Origin: Streptomyces solicavernae
GTDB lineage: Bacteria; Actinomycetota; Actinomycetes; Streptomycetales; Streptomycetaceae
Assembly: GCF_029968095.1 (NCBI RefSeq)
Contig: NZ_JASCIR010000005.1
Location: 124,001-188,000 of the forward strand
Length of the DNA stretch: 64,000 nucleotides
Reading direction: 5' to 3'
Shown here: positions 26,891 to 36,398 of the stretch, in pieces
Position numbering within the stretch: the first letter of the stretch is position 1
How the letters are laid out: each line of letters starts with the position of its first letter
The notes under the pieces: generated by a model
What the model was told of the DNA's origin: nothing
Database searches by the model: none
The model's input: the letters and a program-made list of their open reading frames with translations, nothing else
Position numbers and translations under genes: made by a program

Positions 26891-28021
26891 TTACGCGTAG
26901 GGGCTGTCGGCGCCTGCGGCCGCGGGCTTCGGCGACCGGGCCGGGCAGCAGCCGAGCGGGCACAGGTCGTGGCTCGGGCCGAGCGTGCCGAGGGCGCAGG
27001 GGCGGACGTCCTCGCCGCGTTCGGTGCGGGCGCGCTCCAGGACGAGGTCGCGGACCGCGGCGGCGAAGCGCGGGTCGGCGCCGACCGTCGCGGAGCGGGC
27101 CACCGGCAGGCCGAGCTCGGCGGCCTTGGCGGTGGCCTCGGTGTCGAGGTCGTACAAAACCTCCATGTGGTCGGAGACGAAGCCGATGGGGACCATCACG
27201 ACGGCGGGCACTCCGGCCGCGTGCCGCTCCTCCAGGTGGTCGCAGATGTCCGGCTCCAGCCACGGGATGTGCGGGGCGCCGGAGCGGGACTGGTAGACGA
27301 GCTGCCAGGGCCTCTCCGCGACGCCGGTCTCCTCGGCCACCGCGTCCGAGATCAGCCGGGCGACGTCCAGGTGCTGCTCGACGTACGCACCGCCCTCGCC
27401 GTGCTCCTCGACCGTGCCCGAGGTGTCCGCGGCGGCGGTCGGGATGGAGTGCGTGGTGAAGGCGAGGTGCGCGGAGTCCCGTACGTCCTCCGGGAGCCCG
27501 GCGAGGGACGCGAGGACGCCGTCGATCATGGGGCGGACGAAGCCGGGGTGGTTGAAGTAGTGCCGCAGCTTGTCGATCTTCGGCAGCTCCAGGCCCTCGG
27601 CCTCCAGGGCGGCGAGCGAGTCCGCGAGGTTCTCGCGGTACTGGCGGCAGCCGGAGTACGAGGCGTACGCGCTGGTGGCCAGGACCAGGATGCGGCGGTG
27701 GCCCTCGCCCACCAGCTCGCGCAGGGTGTCCGTCAGGTAGGGCGCCCAGTTGCGGTTGCCCCAGTAGACCGGCAGGTCCAGGCCGTGGTCGGCGAAGTCC
27801 TTGCGCAGGGCGTCGAGCAGCGCGCGGTTCTGGTCGTTGATCGGGCTGACCCCGCCGAACAGGAAGTAGTGCTGCCCCACCTCCTTGAGCCGCTCCTTGG
27901 GGATGCCGCGGCCCTTCGTCACGTTCTCCAGGAACGGCACCACGTCGTCGGGGCCCTCGGGGCCGCCGAAGGAGAGCAGCAGCAGGGCGTCGTAAGGGGT
28001 GGAGTCAAGCGCTTCTGGCAT
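26891..28021 (-). CDS. cpfC: Coproporphyrin III ferrochelatase
   Basis: 376 residues. Inserts Fe2+ into coproporphyrin III in the actinobacterial coproporphyrin-dependent haem route (older name hemH). Seen: [15 protein letters not shown] at the N-terminus, the catalytic His in [27 protein letters not shown] and [20 protein letters not shown] with its conserved glutamate. The C-terminus has [18 protein letters not shown], cysteines consistent with the [2Fe-2S] cluster reported for many actinobacterial enzymes. Divergent from an MFS gene; in an operon with the downstream inositol monophosphatase gene. Confidence 0.94.
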   Translation of the reverse strand: MPEALDSTPYDALLLLSFGGPEGPDDVVPFLENVTKGRGIPKERLKEVGQHYFLFGGVSPINDQNRALLDALRKDFADHGLDLPVYWGNRNWAPYLTDTLRELVGEGHRRILVLATSAYASYSGCRQYRENLADSLAALEAEGLELPKIDKLRHYFNHPGFVRPMIDGVLASLAGLPEDVRDSAHLAFTTHSIPTAAADTSGTVEEHGEGGAYVEQHLDVARLISDAVAEETGVAERPWQLVYQSRSGAPHIPWLEPDICDHLEERHAAGVPAVVMVPIGFVSDHMEVLYDLDTEATAKAAELGLPVARSATVGADPRFAAAVRDLVLERARTERGEDVRPCALGTLGPSHDLCPLGCCPARSPKPAAAGADSPYA

Positions 28022-28139
28022 GGTTCCGATCCTGCCACCCCCGCTGAGCGCCGGAAAACGCGGTGCGTTCCGGGATTTCCCGGCCGTAAGCTGTATGGGC
28101 CATCTACACGCCTTACGTACGCCGCCAGCGGAGCCCTCC

Positions 28140-29414
28140 TTGCCCAGCCCCTACCGCGCCATCTTCGACGCCCCCGGCACCCGGGCGTTCTCCGCCGCCG
28201 GCTTCCTCGGCCGCCTGCCGCTCGCCATGATGGGCATCGGCATCGTCACGATGATCTCCCAGCTCACGGGCCGGTACGGGCTCGCGGGCGCCCTTTCGGC
28301 CACCGTCGCCCTGTCGGCCGCGGTGATCGGCCCGCAGATCTCCCGGCTCGTCGACCGGCACGGTCAGCGCAGGGTGCTGCGGCCCGCGACGCTGGTCGCG
28401 CTGTGCGCGGTCGCCGGGCTCCTTGTCGCGGCGAAGCTGGAGCTGGCCGACTGGACGCTGTTCCTGTTCGCGGCCGGAGTGGGCTGTGTGCCGAGCCTCG
28501 GTTCGATGGTGCGCTCGCGCTGGGTGTGGGTGTACCAGGCGGAGCCGCGCAGGCTGCACACCGCGTACTCCTTCGAGTCCGTGGTGGACGAGGTCTGCTT
28601 CATCTTCGGGCCGATCGTGTCCATCGGGCTCTCCACGGCCTGGTTTCCGGAGGCGGGGCCGCTGCTCGCCGGGCTGTTTCTGGCCGTTGGCACGTTCTGG
28701 CTGACCGGGCAGCGCCGCACCGAGCCGGTACCGCATCCGCGCGAACACCACTCGGGCGGCTCGGCGCTGAAGTCGCCCGGCCTGCAGGTCCTGGTGCTGA
28801 CGTTCGTGGCGACGGGCGCGATCTTCGGGGCGATCGACGTGGTCACGGTGGCGTTCGCGGAGGCCGAGGGGCACAAGTCGGCGGCCAGCCTGGTGCTCGC
28901 GGTGTACGCGCTCGGCTCCTGCCTCGCCGGTGTGGTCTTCGGGCTCGTGCGGTTGCGGGGTCCGGCCGCCCGGCGGTGGCTGCTGGGTGTCTGTGCGATG
29001 GCCGTGAGTATGATCCCGCTTCAACTGGTCGGGAACCTTCCGTTTCTGGCCGTGGCGCTGTTTGTCGCGGGCCTGTCCATCGCGCCGACGATGGTGACCA
29101 CCATGGCCCTGGTCGAGCAGCACGTACCACGCGCGAAGCTGACCGAGGGTATGACCTGGACGTCCACCGGGCTCGCGGTCGGCATCGCGCTCGGCTCGTC
29201 GGCCTCCGGCTGGGTGATCGACGCGGCCGGGGCGCGCTCGGGGTACGCGGTGCCGGGAGTCGCCGGCATCGCCGCGGTCGCGGTCGCGTTCCTGGGGTAT
29301 CGCCGGCTGAAGCGGCCGGTGCCGCAGCGGGGAGGGGCCTATGAACACGCAGCACACAGCGCAGCCGAACGGCCGGAGCGGATCGACGGCACAGCGGCCG
29401 ACCCCGTGGCGTAA
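28140..29414 (+). CDS. MFS transporter
   Basis: 424 residues if started at TTG 28140 (reads [20 protein letters not shown]), which follows GGAG and gives a family-typical N-terminus; the frame is open up to 27999. About 12 membrane helices, with a cytoplasmic loop [14 protein letters not shown] between the two halves. The first-loop signature is [13 protein letters not shown]. This type, common in Streptomyces beside the sugar-lactone oxidase, has no known substrate. It overlaps the next gene by 74 bases, so the two are transcribed together and partly co-translated. Confidence 0.85.
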   Translation: MPSPYRAIFDAPGTRAFSAAGFLGRLPLAMMGIGIVTMISQLTGRYGLAGALSATVALSAAVIGPQISRLVDRHGQRRVLRPATLVALCAVAGLLVAAKLELADWTLFLFAAGVGCVPSLGSMVRSRWVWVYQAEPRRLHTAYSFESVVDEVCFIFGPIVSIGLSTAWFPEAGPLLAGLFLAVGTFWLTGQRRTEPVPHPREHHSGGSALKSPGLQVLVLTFVATGAIFGAIDVVTVAFAEAEGHKSAASLVLAVYALGSCLAGVVFGLVRLRGPAARRWLLGVCAMAVSMIPLQLVGNLPFLAVALFVAGLSIAPTMVTTMALVEQHVPRAKLTEGMTWTSTGLAVGIALGSSASGWVIDAAGARSGYAVPGVAGIAAVAVAFLGYRRLKRPVPQRGGAYEHAAHSAAERPERIDGTAADPVA

Positions 29415-30702
29415 CTGGGCCGGCAACGTCGTCTCGCGCCCGGCGCGGGAGGTGACGCCCGCCTCCGTGGACGAGCTGGCCGAGGCGCTGCGTACGGCGG
29501 CGGAGCGCGGCGAGCGCGTGAAGCCGGCCGGTACGGGCCACTCCTTCACCGCGGCCGCCGCGACGGACGGCGTGCTGATCCGGCCGAACCTCCTCACCGG
29601 CATCCGGAAGATCGACCGCGAGGCCGGCACCGTCACCGTGGAGGCGGGCACTCCGCTGAAGCGACTGAACCTGGCCCTGGCCCGCGAGGGCCTGTCGCTC
29701 ACGAACATGGGCGACATCATGGAGCAGACCGTCGCGGGCGCCATCAGCACCGGCACCCACGGCACCGGCCGCGAGTCGGGTTCGATATCCGCCCAGATCA
29801 CGGCACTTGAGCTGGTCACCGCCGACGGCACGGTCCTGACCTGCTCGGCGAAGGGGACCCCCGAAGAACGGGCGGTCTTCGCGGCCGCCAGGATCGGCAT
29901 CGGCGCGCTCGGCGTGGTCACGGCGATCACCTTCGCGGTGGAGCCGGTCTTCCTGCTCACGGCCCGCGAGGAGCCGATGACCTTCGACAAGGTCACCACC
30001 GAGTTCGATCAACTCTTCGCGGAGAACGAGCACTTCGAGTTCTACTGGTTCCCGCACACCGGCAACTGCAACACCAAGCGCAACAACCGCAGCGCGGGCC
30101 CGGAGAACCCGGTGGGCGCGCTGAGCGGCTGGTTCGAGGACGAGTTCCTCTCCAACGGTCTCTTCCAGGCGGTCAATTCACTGGGCCGCGCCTTCCCCGG
30201 CACGATCCCCGCGGTCGCGAAGATCTCCAGCAAGGCGCTCTCCGCCCGCACCTACACCGACATCCCGTACAAGGTCTTCACATCTCCGCGCCGGGTGCGC
30301 TTCCTGGAGATGGAGTACGCGGTGCCGCGCGAGGCCCTTGTGCCCGCGCTGCGCGAGCTGAAGGCCATGGTCGACCGCTCGCCGCTGCGCGTCAGCTTCC
30401 CGGTCGAGGTCCGCACGGCGCCCGCCGACGACATCACCCTGTCGACGGCCTCGGGCCGCGACAGCGCGTACATCGCGGTGCACATGTACAAGGGCACTCC
30501 GCACCGGGCGTACTTCACGGCGGCCGAGAAGATCTTCACCGCGCACGCGGGGCGCCCGCACTGGGGCAAGATCCACACGCGGGACGCGGAGTACCTCTCC
30601 TCCGTCTACCCGCGCTTCGGCGAGTTCACCGCGCTCCGCGACCGCCTGGACCCGGACCGCCTGTTCGGCAACGACTACCTGCGCCGGGTGCTCGGCGGCT
30701 GA
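29341..30702 (+). CDS. D-arabinono-1,4-lactone oxidase / L-gulonolactone oxidase family FAD enzyme
   Basis: 453 residues. An FAD-binding PCMH domain occupies about 25-190: KPAGTGHSFTAAAATDG, EAGTPLKRLNLALAREGLSL and GDIMEQTVAGAISTGTHGTG. The ALO C-terminal domain ends with HWGKIHTRDAEYLSSVYPRF and DPDRLFGNDYLRRVLG, the family's cofactor-proximal motif. It oxidises aldono-lactones; whether the physiological substrate is a sugar lactone or an alditol is not readable. Its ATG lies inside the 3' end of the MFS gene. The stop is followed at once by a 12-base tandem duplication. Confidence 0.9.
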   Translation: MNTQHTAQPNGRSGSTAQRPTPWRNWAGNVVSRPAREVTPASVDELAEALRTAAERGERVKPAGTGHSFTAAAATDGVLIRPNLLTGIRKIDREAGTVTVEAGTPLKRLNLALAREGLSLTNMGDIMEQTVAGAISTGTHGTGRESGSISAQITALELVTADGTVLTCSAKGTPEERAVFAAARIGIGALGVVTAITFAVEPVFLLTAREEPMTFDKVTTEFDQLFAENEHFEFYWFPHTGNCNTKRNNRSAGPENPVGALSGWFEDEFLSNGLFQAVNSLGRAFPGTIPAVAKISSKALSARTYTDIPYKVFTSPRRVRFLEMEYAVPREALVPALRELKAMVDRSPLRVSFPVEVRTAPADDITLSTASGRDSAYIAVHMYKGTPHRAYFTAAEKIFTAHAGRPHWGKIHTRDAEYLSSVYPRFGEFTALRDRLDPDRLFGNDYLRRVLGG

Positions 30703-30726
30703 GGCTCACTCGGTGGCTCACTCGGT
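30703..30726. repeat. GGCTCACTCGGT twice in tandem
   Basis: The 12-base duplication spans the gap between two convergent genes and includes the stop codon of the leftward gene, so a second in-frame Glu-stop copy lies just beyond the real stop. Confidence 0.85.
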
Positions 30727-32022
30727 GGGCGTGCCGCCCTCGTCCTGCCCGGTGCCGCTGCCCGAGGGCTCGGGGCTCGACGGCGACGGCGAGGGGTCGG
30801 TGTCGGTGTCGGACTCGGACGGGCTGGGCGCCGGCGTCGGGTCCGTCTGCCCGGACGACTGCGACGGGCTCGGCTCGGGGTCCGGCGCGGTGCTCCCGGA
30901 GTCGCCGCCCGGCCTGGCCGTGGGCCCGGTGGCCGGGGTCCGCTCGCCGCTGCCGGTGCTCCCCTCGCCGGTCGGCGCCGGCTGCGCCGGACGCTCGTCC
31001 GGGGTGCCGTGCCGCTGCTCGCCGGACGAGGACCCGCCCCACGAACCGGGCCGCAGCACCCGCGAGTCGTTGCCGCTGAAGCTGTTCCCCGAGACGAGTT
31101 CGTACGTGGAGATGCCGGCCATGGTCACGCCGAAGATCAGCGCGGCACCGAGCAACGGCCGCTTCCAGCTCTTGATCCGCCTGCCTTGGACGGGCGGGGG
31201 TGCTTCGACGGGCGGGGGTGCTTCGACGGGCCGAGGCGCCTTGACGGGCCGAGGCGCCTTGACGGGCCGAGGCGCCTTGAGGGAAGCGGCCCCGAGGAGG
31301 CGGGTCTCGTCGTCGGCACTCCCCTCCGGGCCGCCGGTGGAACTCCCCTCCGGGCCGCCGGTGTTCGCGCGCAGCAGCATCGTGGCGTCGGCCCGCGGCA
31401 GCACGGTGGTCGCGTCGGCGTCCGGCTCCGGATGGCGTACGGGCGTGAGGAGTTGGGTGCGTTCGGCGTCGACCTTGGTGAGCAGCTGCGTACGGCCGCT
31501 GTCCGTGCCTCCGACGGAGGCGAGGCGCTGCGTACCGTCCGCTTCGACGGTGCCCGTGACGGGCAGAACGGTCGTCGCGTCGCCTTCGGCGGTCACGACA
31601 CCGGGGCGCCAGCTCGTGGTCACCGGGCCGGTGACGGAGCCCGTCGCGGGGTCCGCCGCCGCCGACGGGGCCCGGAACGTGGCCGGCACCGGACGCCCGT
31701 CCGCCGTGAGCGGCACCTGGCGCGCCCGCGGCTTGGCCTTCTCCGCGGCCTCGCGCACCTGCTCGCCCGTACGCGAGAAGAAGTGCTGGAAGACGGAGCC
31801 GCCACAGGTCGCGATCACGCTGACCAGGCCGGCGCCGAGGATCGTGCCGTAGACACCGAAGCTGGAAGCGAGCTTGGCGGCCACGACCGCGGCGACGGCA
31901 CTGCCCGCGACCTGCGGCACGTTCAGGTCGATCTTCATGCGCTTCGACTTCGCACCGTTCGCACTGTTCACACCGTTCGCGCTGCTCGCCCCGGTCTTAC
32001 CGGTATCAGCCTTCTCTTCCAT
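30718..32022 (-). CDS. Membrane protein with repeat-rich cytoplasmic and Pro/Ser-rich exterior parts, unassigned
   Basis: 434 residues from the ATG at 32022. Residues 1-35 are hydrophilic. A Gly/Ala-rich stretch (VAGSAVAAVVAAKLASSFGV ... ILGAGLVSVIATCGG) may be two membrane helices. A long Thr/Asp-rich part contains repeated TQLLT and TTVLP phrases. Three KAPRPV and two EAPPPV repeats follow (18-base DNA repeats), then a single strong membrane helix (PLLGAALIFGVTMAGISTYE) and about 110 residues of Pro/Ser/Thr/Asp-rich tail likely outside the cell. The TQLL/TTVLP phrases resemble Thr-rich FHA or kinase target sites; that is speculation. Conserved next to sepH in Streptomyces as far as I recall. 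Confidence 0.75.
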   Translation of the reverse strand: MEEKADTGKTGASSANGVNSANGAKSKRMKIDLNVPQVAGSAVAAVVAAKLASSFGVYGTILGAGLVSVIATCGGSVFQHFFSRTGEQVREAAEKAKPRARQVPLTADGRPVPATFRAPSAAADPATGSVTGPVTTSWRPGVVTAEGDATTVLPVTGTVEADGTQRLASVGGTDSGRTQLLTKVDAERTQLLTPVRHPEPDADATTVLPRADATMLLRANTGGPEGSSTGGPEGSADDETRLLGAASLKAPRPVKAPRPVKAPRPVEAPPPVEAPPPVQGRRIKSWKRPLLGAALIFGVTMAGISTYELVSGNSFSGNDSRVLRPGSWGGSSSGEQRHGTPDERPAQPAPTGEGSTGSGERTPATGPTARPGGDSGSTAPDPEPSPSQSSGQTDPTPAPSPSESDTDTDPSPSPSSPEPSGSGTGQDEGGTPTE

Positions 32023-32498
32023 CCCCGTCCCTTGACTGCCGTTTGATTGCCGTTCTCTCCTGACTGCACTCTCAAGTGACATTTGGGCGAAGCGGATAGT
32101 TCCGTTTTTGCAGATTCTGTGAAGCAAGACACCCCCGCACGCAGCGGGTTTGTGATCCACAACTCCCAACTGCCTTGCCCTGTGAGAAGTTCGGCGGCGC
32201 GGCGGTCCACCCGAGTGGTCCGAATGGAGTACTGTTGCGAGCCCTGGGTCCGGTCTCCAACCTGGGTGCCCGGGAGCGGTTTCAGCATCTCCGGGAGGGG
32301 GCTCGCTGCACAGAGTGACGAAGCGGTCACTTAGAGTTGCGAATAGGTAACCGTGCCATAACGGCGATCCAGGGCCCATGCCCGACACGCCGGGCAACTC
32401 GGCAAGGTTGTGGCAGGCTGCACCCGGGCAGGCCACACTCGACTAGCGGAAGCAGCGTTACGCACGTGACGTCGGCAGGCACCACCCGGGAGGTCCCC
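32023..32498. other. Divergent regulatory region upstream of sepH
   Basis: 476 bases without a convincing gene. It holds the promoters of sepH (rightward) and of the repeat-rich membrane protein (leftward) and is markedly richer in A+T around 32040-32180 than the genes. No operator or riboswitch was recognised. Confidence 0.5.
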
Positions 32499-33626
32499 AT
32501 GCCCGAACTGCGTGTCGTGGCTGTCAGCAACGACGGCACACGGCTGGTGCTGAAGGCTGCGGACTCGACGGAGTACACGCTTCCGATCGACGAACGGCTG
32601 CGCGCGGCAGTACGCGGCGATCGCCCACGCCTCGGCCAGATCGAGATCGAGGTGGAGAGCCATCTTCGCCCCCGCGACATCCAGGCCCGGATACGGGCCG
32701 GAGCCTCCGCCGAAGAGGTCGCCCAGTTCGCCGGCATCCCCGTCGACCGTGTCCGCCGCTTCGAGGGCCCCGTCCTCGCCGAGCGCGCGTTCATGGCCGA
32801 GCGGGCCCGCAAGACGCCCGTCCGCCGGCCCGGCGAGAACACCGGCCCGCAGCTCGGCGAGGCCGTCCAGGAACGGCTGTTGATCCGCGGCGCCGACAAG
32901 GACTCCGTCCAGTGGGACTCCTGGCGCCGGGACGACGGCACCTGGGAAGTGCTGCTCGCCTACCGCGTCGCGACCGAGGCACACACCGCGAGCTGGACGT
33001 ACGACCCGCCCCGGCGGCTCGTCCAGGCCGTGGACGACGAGGCACGCTCGCTGATCGGCGAGGCCGACGACATCGCGCCGCCCGAGCCGAGCTTCCCGTT
33101 CGTGCCGCGGATCGCCCGGCTGCCCCGGGACCGGCCGCTCGACCGCGCCCTGGACCGGCAGCTCGACCGACAGCTGGACCGCCCGAGCATCCCCTCGCCC
33201 GCCCCCGAGCCGGCCGAGGAGAGCGAGGACGAGCGGGACTCGCTGACCAGCCTCCTGGAAGCCGTACCCAGCTTCCGGGGCGACCTGGTCGTGCCCGAAC
33301 GCCCCGCACCGCCCGCCCCCGCCACCGGACCGTCCGCGGCACCCGCCGCGAGCGCCAACTCCGCCTCCACCTCCACGACGGAGCGACCCGCCGTCGAGGA
33401 GCCCGAGCAGGAGCCCGAGGCCGGGGAACCCCCGGCCCCGGCCGCCTCCGCCGGATCCGCGTACGCGGACGTGCTGATGCCGCGTGCCGTCGCCGGACAC
33501 CGCGACCGCCTGGTCGGCACCACCGACCGGCAGGCCGAGGCCGACGGCGTCCGTCCGGGCCGCCGCGCCGCGGTGCCGAGCTGGGACGAGATCGTCTTCG
33601 GCACGCGGCGCAAGAAGCAGGACTGA
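32499..33626 (+). CDS. sepH: SepH, cell division activator of FtsZ assembly
   Basis: 375 residues from the ATG at 32499 behind GGGAGG. The N-terminal DUF3071 domain (about 1-110) starts MPELRVVAVSNDGTRLVLKA and contains a helix-turn-helix (PRDIQARIRAGASAEEVAQFAG), the region known to stimulate FtsZ filament assembly. A second conserved piece (about 130-190: VQWDSWRRDDGTWEVLLAYR) follows. The rest is a long acidic, Pro/Ala-rich linker with DRALDRQLDRQLDR repeats, ending in a conserved basic tail (WDEIVFGTRRKKQD). Acts in sporulation septation and vegetative division. The last codons and stop are duplicated downstream. Confidence 0.93.
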   Translation: MPELRVVAVSNDGTRLVLKAADSTEYTLPIDERLRAAVRGDRPRLGQIEIEVESHLRPRDIQARIRAGASAEEVAQFAGIPVDRVRRFEGPVLAERAFMAERARKTPVRRPGENTGPQLGEAVQERLLIRGADKDSVQWDSWRRDDGTWEVLLAYRVATEAHTASWTYDPPRRLVQAVDDEARSLIGEADDIAPPEPSFPFVPRIARLPRDRPLDRALDRQLDRQLDRPSIPSPAPEPAEESEDERDSLTSLLEAVPSFRGDLVVPERPAPPAPATGPSAAPAASANSASTSTTERPAVEEPEQEPEAGEPPAPAASAGSAYADVLMPRAVAGHRDRLVGTTDRQAEADGVRPGRRAAVPSWDEIVFGTRRKKQD

Positions 33627-33675
33627 GCCCGCGTACGACAACGCAAGAAGCAGGACTGAGCCCCCGTACGACAAC
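33610..33675. repeat. 33-base tandem duplication across the sepH stop
   Basis: Bases 33610-33642 and 33643-33675 match with a single G/C difference. The unit carries the codons for KKQD, the stop codon and 18 bases beyond it. A 14-base CGTACACGCCCTCA triplet repeat also lies at 33721-33760, after the terminator. Confidence 0.85.
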
Positions 33676-33678
33676 GCA

Positions 33679-33720
33679 TGAGGTGGGCCCGAGCCGGAAC
33701 TTCGGCTCGGGCCCACCTCA
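33679..33720. terminator. Hairpin terminator between convergent sepH and sulfurtransferase
   Basis: An 18-base-pair perfect stem (TGAGGTGGGCCCGAGCCG and its complement) with a 6-base loop, 53 bases after the sepH stop and 40 bases beyond the sulfurtransferase stop. Confidence 0.8.
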
Positions 33721-33759
33721 CGTACACGCCCTCACGAACACGCCCTCACGTACACGCCC

Positions 33760-34611
33760 TCACTGCGGGTCCGGTCCCGTCGCCACCGGGCGGGACTCGT
33801 CCGCGGACCAGTGAGACCACGAGCCCGGGTACAGCACCGCCGGAACGCCCGCGACCGCGAGGGCGAGCACCTCGTGGGCGGCCGAGACACCCGAGCCGCA
33901 GTAGACGCCGACCCGAGTGCCGCTCTCCGCCCCAAGTGACCTGAAACGCTCCGCCAGTTGCTCGCGCGGCAGAAAGCGGCCGTCCGGGCCGACGTTCCCC
34001 GTCGTCGGCGCCGAGACCGCGCCCGGGATGTGGCCGCCCACCCGGTCGATCGGCTCGACGTCGCCCCGGTAGCGCTCCGCGGCGCGGGCGTCCAGGAGCA
34101 GCCCGGAACGGGCGAGGGCGGCCGCGCCGTCCGCGTCCACGGCGCCCGTCTCCCCCGGCTTCGGGACGAAGTCGCCGGGTGCCGGATCGGGCGTACGCGT
34201 GGACAGCTCGCCCTCCCACGCCGCGAGGCCGCCGTCCAGGACACGCACCGAGGGGTGGCCCGTCCAGCGCAGCAGCCACCAGGCGCGCGCCGCCGCCCAG
34301 CTCTGGCCGCCGTCGTACACGACCACGTCACGGTTCGCCGACACCCCGGCCTCGCGCATCGCCGCGCCGAAGACGTCCAGGTCAGGAAGGGGGTGGCGGC
34401 CGCCGGGGCCGGGCGGAGCGGCCAGCTCCGCGTCCAGGTCCACGAAGACGGCGCCCGGCAGATGGCCGGCCGCGTACTCGGCGCGGCCGTCGAAGCCGGG
34501 CTCACCTGCGGCCTTCGGTGCGGTGAGCTGCCAGCGGACGTCGAGGAGCACCGGCGGGCGGCCGCCCGCCAGGTCGCTCGCGAGTTCGGATCCAGAGATG
34601 ATGGCTGTCAT
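33760..34611 (-). CDS. Thiosulfate/3-mercaptopyruvate sulfurtransferase (two rhodanese domains)
   Basis: 283 residues from the ATG at 34611, which has AAGGA upstream; an ATG nine bases earlier lacks spacing. The N-terminal rhodanese domain (PPVLLDVRWQL ... VVYDGGQSWAAARAWWLL) has Asp in the position of the active Cys. The C-terminal domain has LLDARAAERYRG, GHIPGAVSAPT and the catalytic VYCGSGVSAAH with Cys at the loop start. CGSGVS suggests mercaptopyruvate-type rather than thiosulfate-type specificity. Cytosolic; supplies sulfane sulfur to acceptors such as cyanide or thiols. Divergent from the VOC gene. Confidence 0.9.
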   Translation of the reverse strand: MTAIISGSELASDLAGGRPPVLLDVRWQLTAPKAAGEPGFDGRAEYAAGHLPGAVFVDLDAELAAPPGPGGRHPLPDLDVFGAAMREAGVSANRDVVVYDGGQSWAAARAWWLLRWTGHPSVRVLDGGLAAWEGELSTRTPDPAPGDFVPKPGETGAVDADGAAALARSGLLLDARAAERYRGDVEPIDRVGGHIPGAVSAPTTGNVGPDGRFLPREQLAERFRSLGAESGTRVGVYCGSGVSAAHEVLALAVAGVPAVLYPGSWSHWSADESRPVATGPDPQ

Positions 34612-34856
34612 GGGGCACATCCTTGCGCAAAGTCTGGTCGCCCCGCCCAGGGACGACTACCCTGCACCGCCGGCTGTTCCCGCGATCAACATCCTAGGGA
34701 AACGGTGCGGAAACGGATGAGCAGCGGCAATACGGGCATCCTCCCCACGGTCCCGTGGGCCGCGGCGCGGCCGGAGCGCAAGGTCCAAGGAGAAGGGCGC
34801 AGGCCACCGTCCGGCGCCCGGTGGATCACCCTGACGGTCCGAGGAGACGAGTCACG

Positions 34857-35630
34857 ATGACCGAGTCCACAGCTCGGCACACCCCTGGCACGCCTTGCTG
34901 GGTGAGTCTGATGGTGCACGGCATGGCCACGACCCAGGAGTTCTACGGCGCACTGTTCGGCTGGGAGTTCCGCCCCGGCCCGGAACAGCTGGGCCCGTAC
35001 GTCCGGGCGCTGCTCGACGAGCAGGAGGTCGCCGGGATCGGTCAGCTGCCGCGCGACCGGCACCTGCCCGTCGCCTGGACGCCCTACCTGGCGACGGACA
35101 ACGCGGACGCCACCGCCGAGACCATCCGGCACTGCGGCGGCACCGTCGGCGTCGGGCCGCTCGACGCCGGCGAGGCGGGCCGGATGGCGATCGGCGTCGA
35201 CTCGGTGGGCGCCGTCTTCGGGGTCTGGCAGGCCGCCGAGCACCACGGCGTCTCCGGCGCGGGCCGGCCCGGCACCCCGGTGTGGAACGAGCTGATCACC
35301 CGCGAGACGGCGTCGGTCGGCAAGTTCTACTCCTGCCTCTTCGAGTACCACGAGGAGCCCGTCGTCTCCGCCGACTTCGACTACGTGACCCTGCAGCTGG
35401 ACGGCCGGGCGGTCGCCGGCATCCACGGCGTCGGTGAGGTACTGCCCCGCGATCACGACCCGCACTGGATGACGTACTTCGAGGTCGAGGACGCGGACCG
35501 GGCGGTCGTACGGATCACCGAACTCGGCGGTCACGTCCTGCGCGCGCCACGCGACAGCGCACACGGCCGACTCGCGACGGTCGCGGACCCGGAGGGGGCG
35601 GTGTTCAGCATCGTGCATTCGGGAGCCTGA
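34857..35630 (+). CDS. Two-domain VOC (glyoxalase/bleomycin resistance fold) protein
   Basis: 257 residues behind GAGGAGACGAG. Two VOC repeats: 1-125 (PCWVSLMVHGMATTQEFYGA, YGALFGWEF; GVDSVGAVFGVWQ) and 135-257 (WNELITRETASVGKFYSCLF; VADPEGAVFSIV). This 'hydroxylase-like' subgroup is widespread in Streptomyces with unknown substrates. Metal-ligand residues are only partly visible (His, Glu), so catalysis is not certain; a binding role is possible. Alone on its strand between a sulfurtransferase and thymidine kinase. Confidence 0.8.
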   Translation: MTESTARHTPGTPCWVSLMVHGMATTQEFYGALFGWEFRPGPEQLGPYVRALLDEQEVAGIGQLPRDRHLPVAWTPYLATDNADATAETIRHCGGTVGVGPLDAGEAGRMAIGVDSVGAVFGVWQAAEHHGVSGAGRPGTPVWNELITRETASVGKFYSCLFEYHEEPVVSADFDYVTLQLDGRAVAGIHGVGEVLPRDHDPHWMTYFEVEDADRAVVRITELGGHVLRAPRDSAHGRLATVADPEGAVFSIVHSGA

Positions 35631-35689
35631 CCGGGGAACGGCCCCGCGGGGGGGGGCCGACCGGCCCGGGATTCCGCACCAGGTGGGGG

Positions 35690-36340
35690 TCAGGGCTGCG
35701 TGACCGGCAGGACGTCCGGTGAGACAGCCGCCGCCCGCGCCGTCGCACTCGTCAGGTGGCGGCGGTGGTGGCGGCGGCACAGGACCTCGTAGCCGACCTC
35801 CTCGGCCGGGCGGTCCACGTCTCCTACGACGACCTGCTCGCCCTCGACGACCATCGCGCCGCCGACCGTGCGGGCGTTGTGCGTGGCCCGGGCGCCGCAC
35901 CAGCACATCGCCTCGACCTGCAACGTCTCTATGCGGTCGGCGAGTTCGATGAGGCGCTGCGAGCCGGGGAAGAGCTTGGTGCGGAAGTCCGTGGTGATGC
36001 CGAACGCGAAGACGTCCATGTCCAGGTCGTCCACGACCCGGGCCAGCTGGTCGATCTGTTCCGGCGCGAGGAACTGCGCCTCGTCCACGATCACGTAGTC
36101 CACCCGCTCGCCCTGCGACATCCGCTCCACCAGGTACCCGTACAGGTCGAGGCCCGGCGCCGCCTCCACGGCGTCCGTGACCAGGCCGAGCCGGGAGGAG
36201 AGCTTGCCCTCGCCCGCCCTGTCGTCCCGGGTGAAGATGATGCCCTGCAGTCCCCGCGCCGACCGGTTGTGACCGATCTGGAGGGCGAGGGTGCTCTTGC
36301 CGCAGTCCATGGTTCCGGAGAAGAACACCAGCTCGGGCAT
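35690..36340 (-). CDS. tdk: Thymidine kinase
   Basis: 216 residues, type II TK. P-loop FFSGTMDCGKST (residues 7-17), Walker B-like VDYVIVDEAQFL (catalytic Glu), thymidine-contact segment FAFGITTDFRTKLFPGS, and a zinc lasso with cysteines in MCWCGARA and a later CRRHH. It phosphorylates thymidine to dTMP in salvage. The C-terminal 25 residues are variable. The ATG at 36340 begins the conserved strand (MPELVFFSG) directly. The preceding gene on this strand, the alkaline-phosphatase-like enzyme, ends 58 bases upstream, so they may share a transcript. Confidence 0.94.
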   Translation of the reverse strand: MPELVFFSGTMDCGKSTLALQIGHNRSARGLQGIIFTRDDRAGEGKLSSRLGLVTDAVEAAPGLDLYGYLVERMSQGERVDYVIVDEAQFLAPEQIDQLARVVDDLDMDVFAFGITTDFRTKLFPGSQRLIELADRIETLQVEAMCWCGARATHNARTVGGAMVVEGEQVVVGDVDRPAEEVGYEVLCRRHHRRHLTSATARAAAVSPDVLPVTQP

Positions 36341-36398
36341 GGAGAGTTGAGGACCTTTCGGTACGTACGTGGGGGAGGCGAGGACGCGCAGGCCGTGT

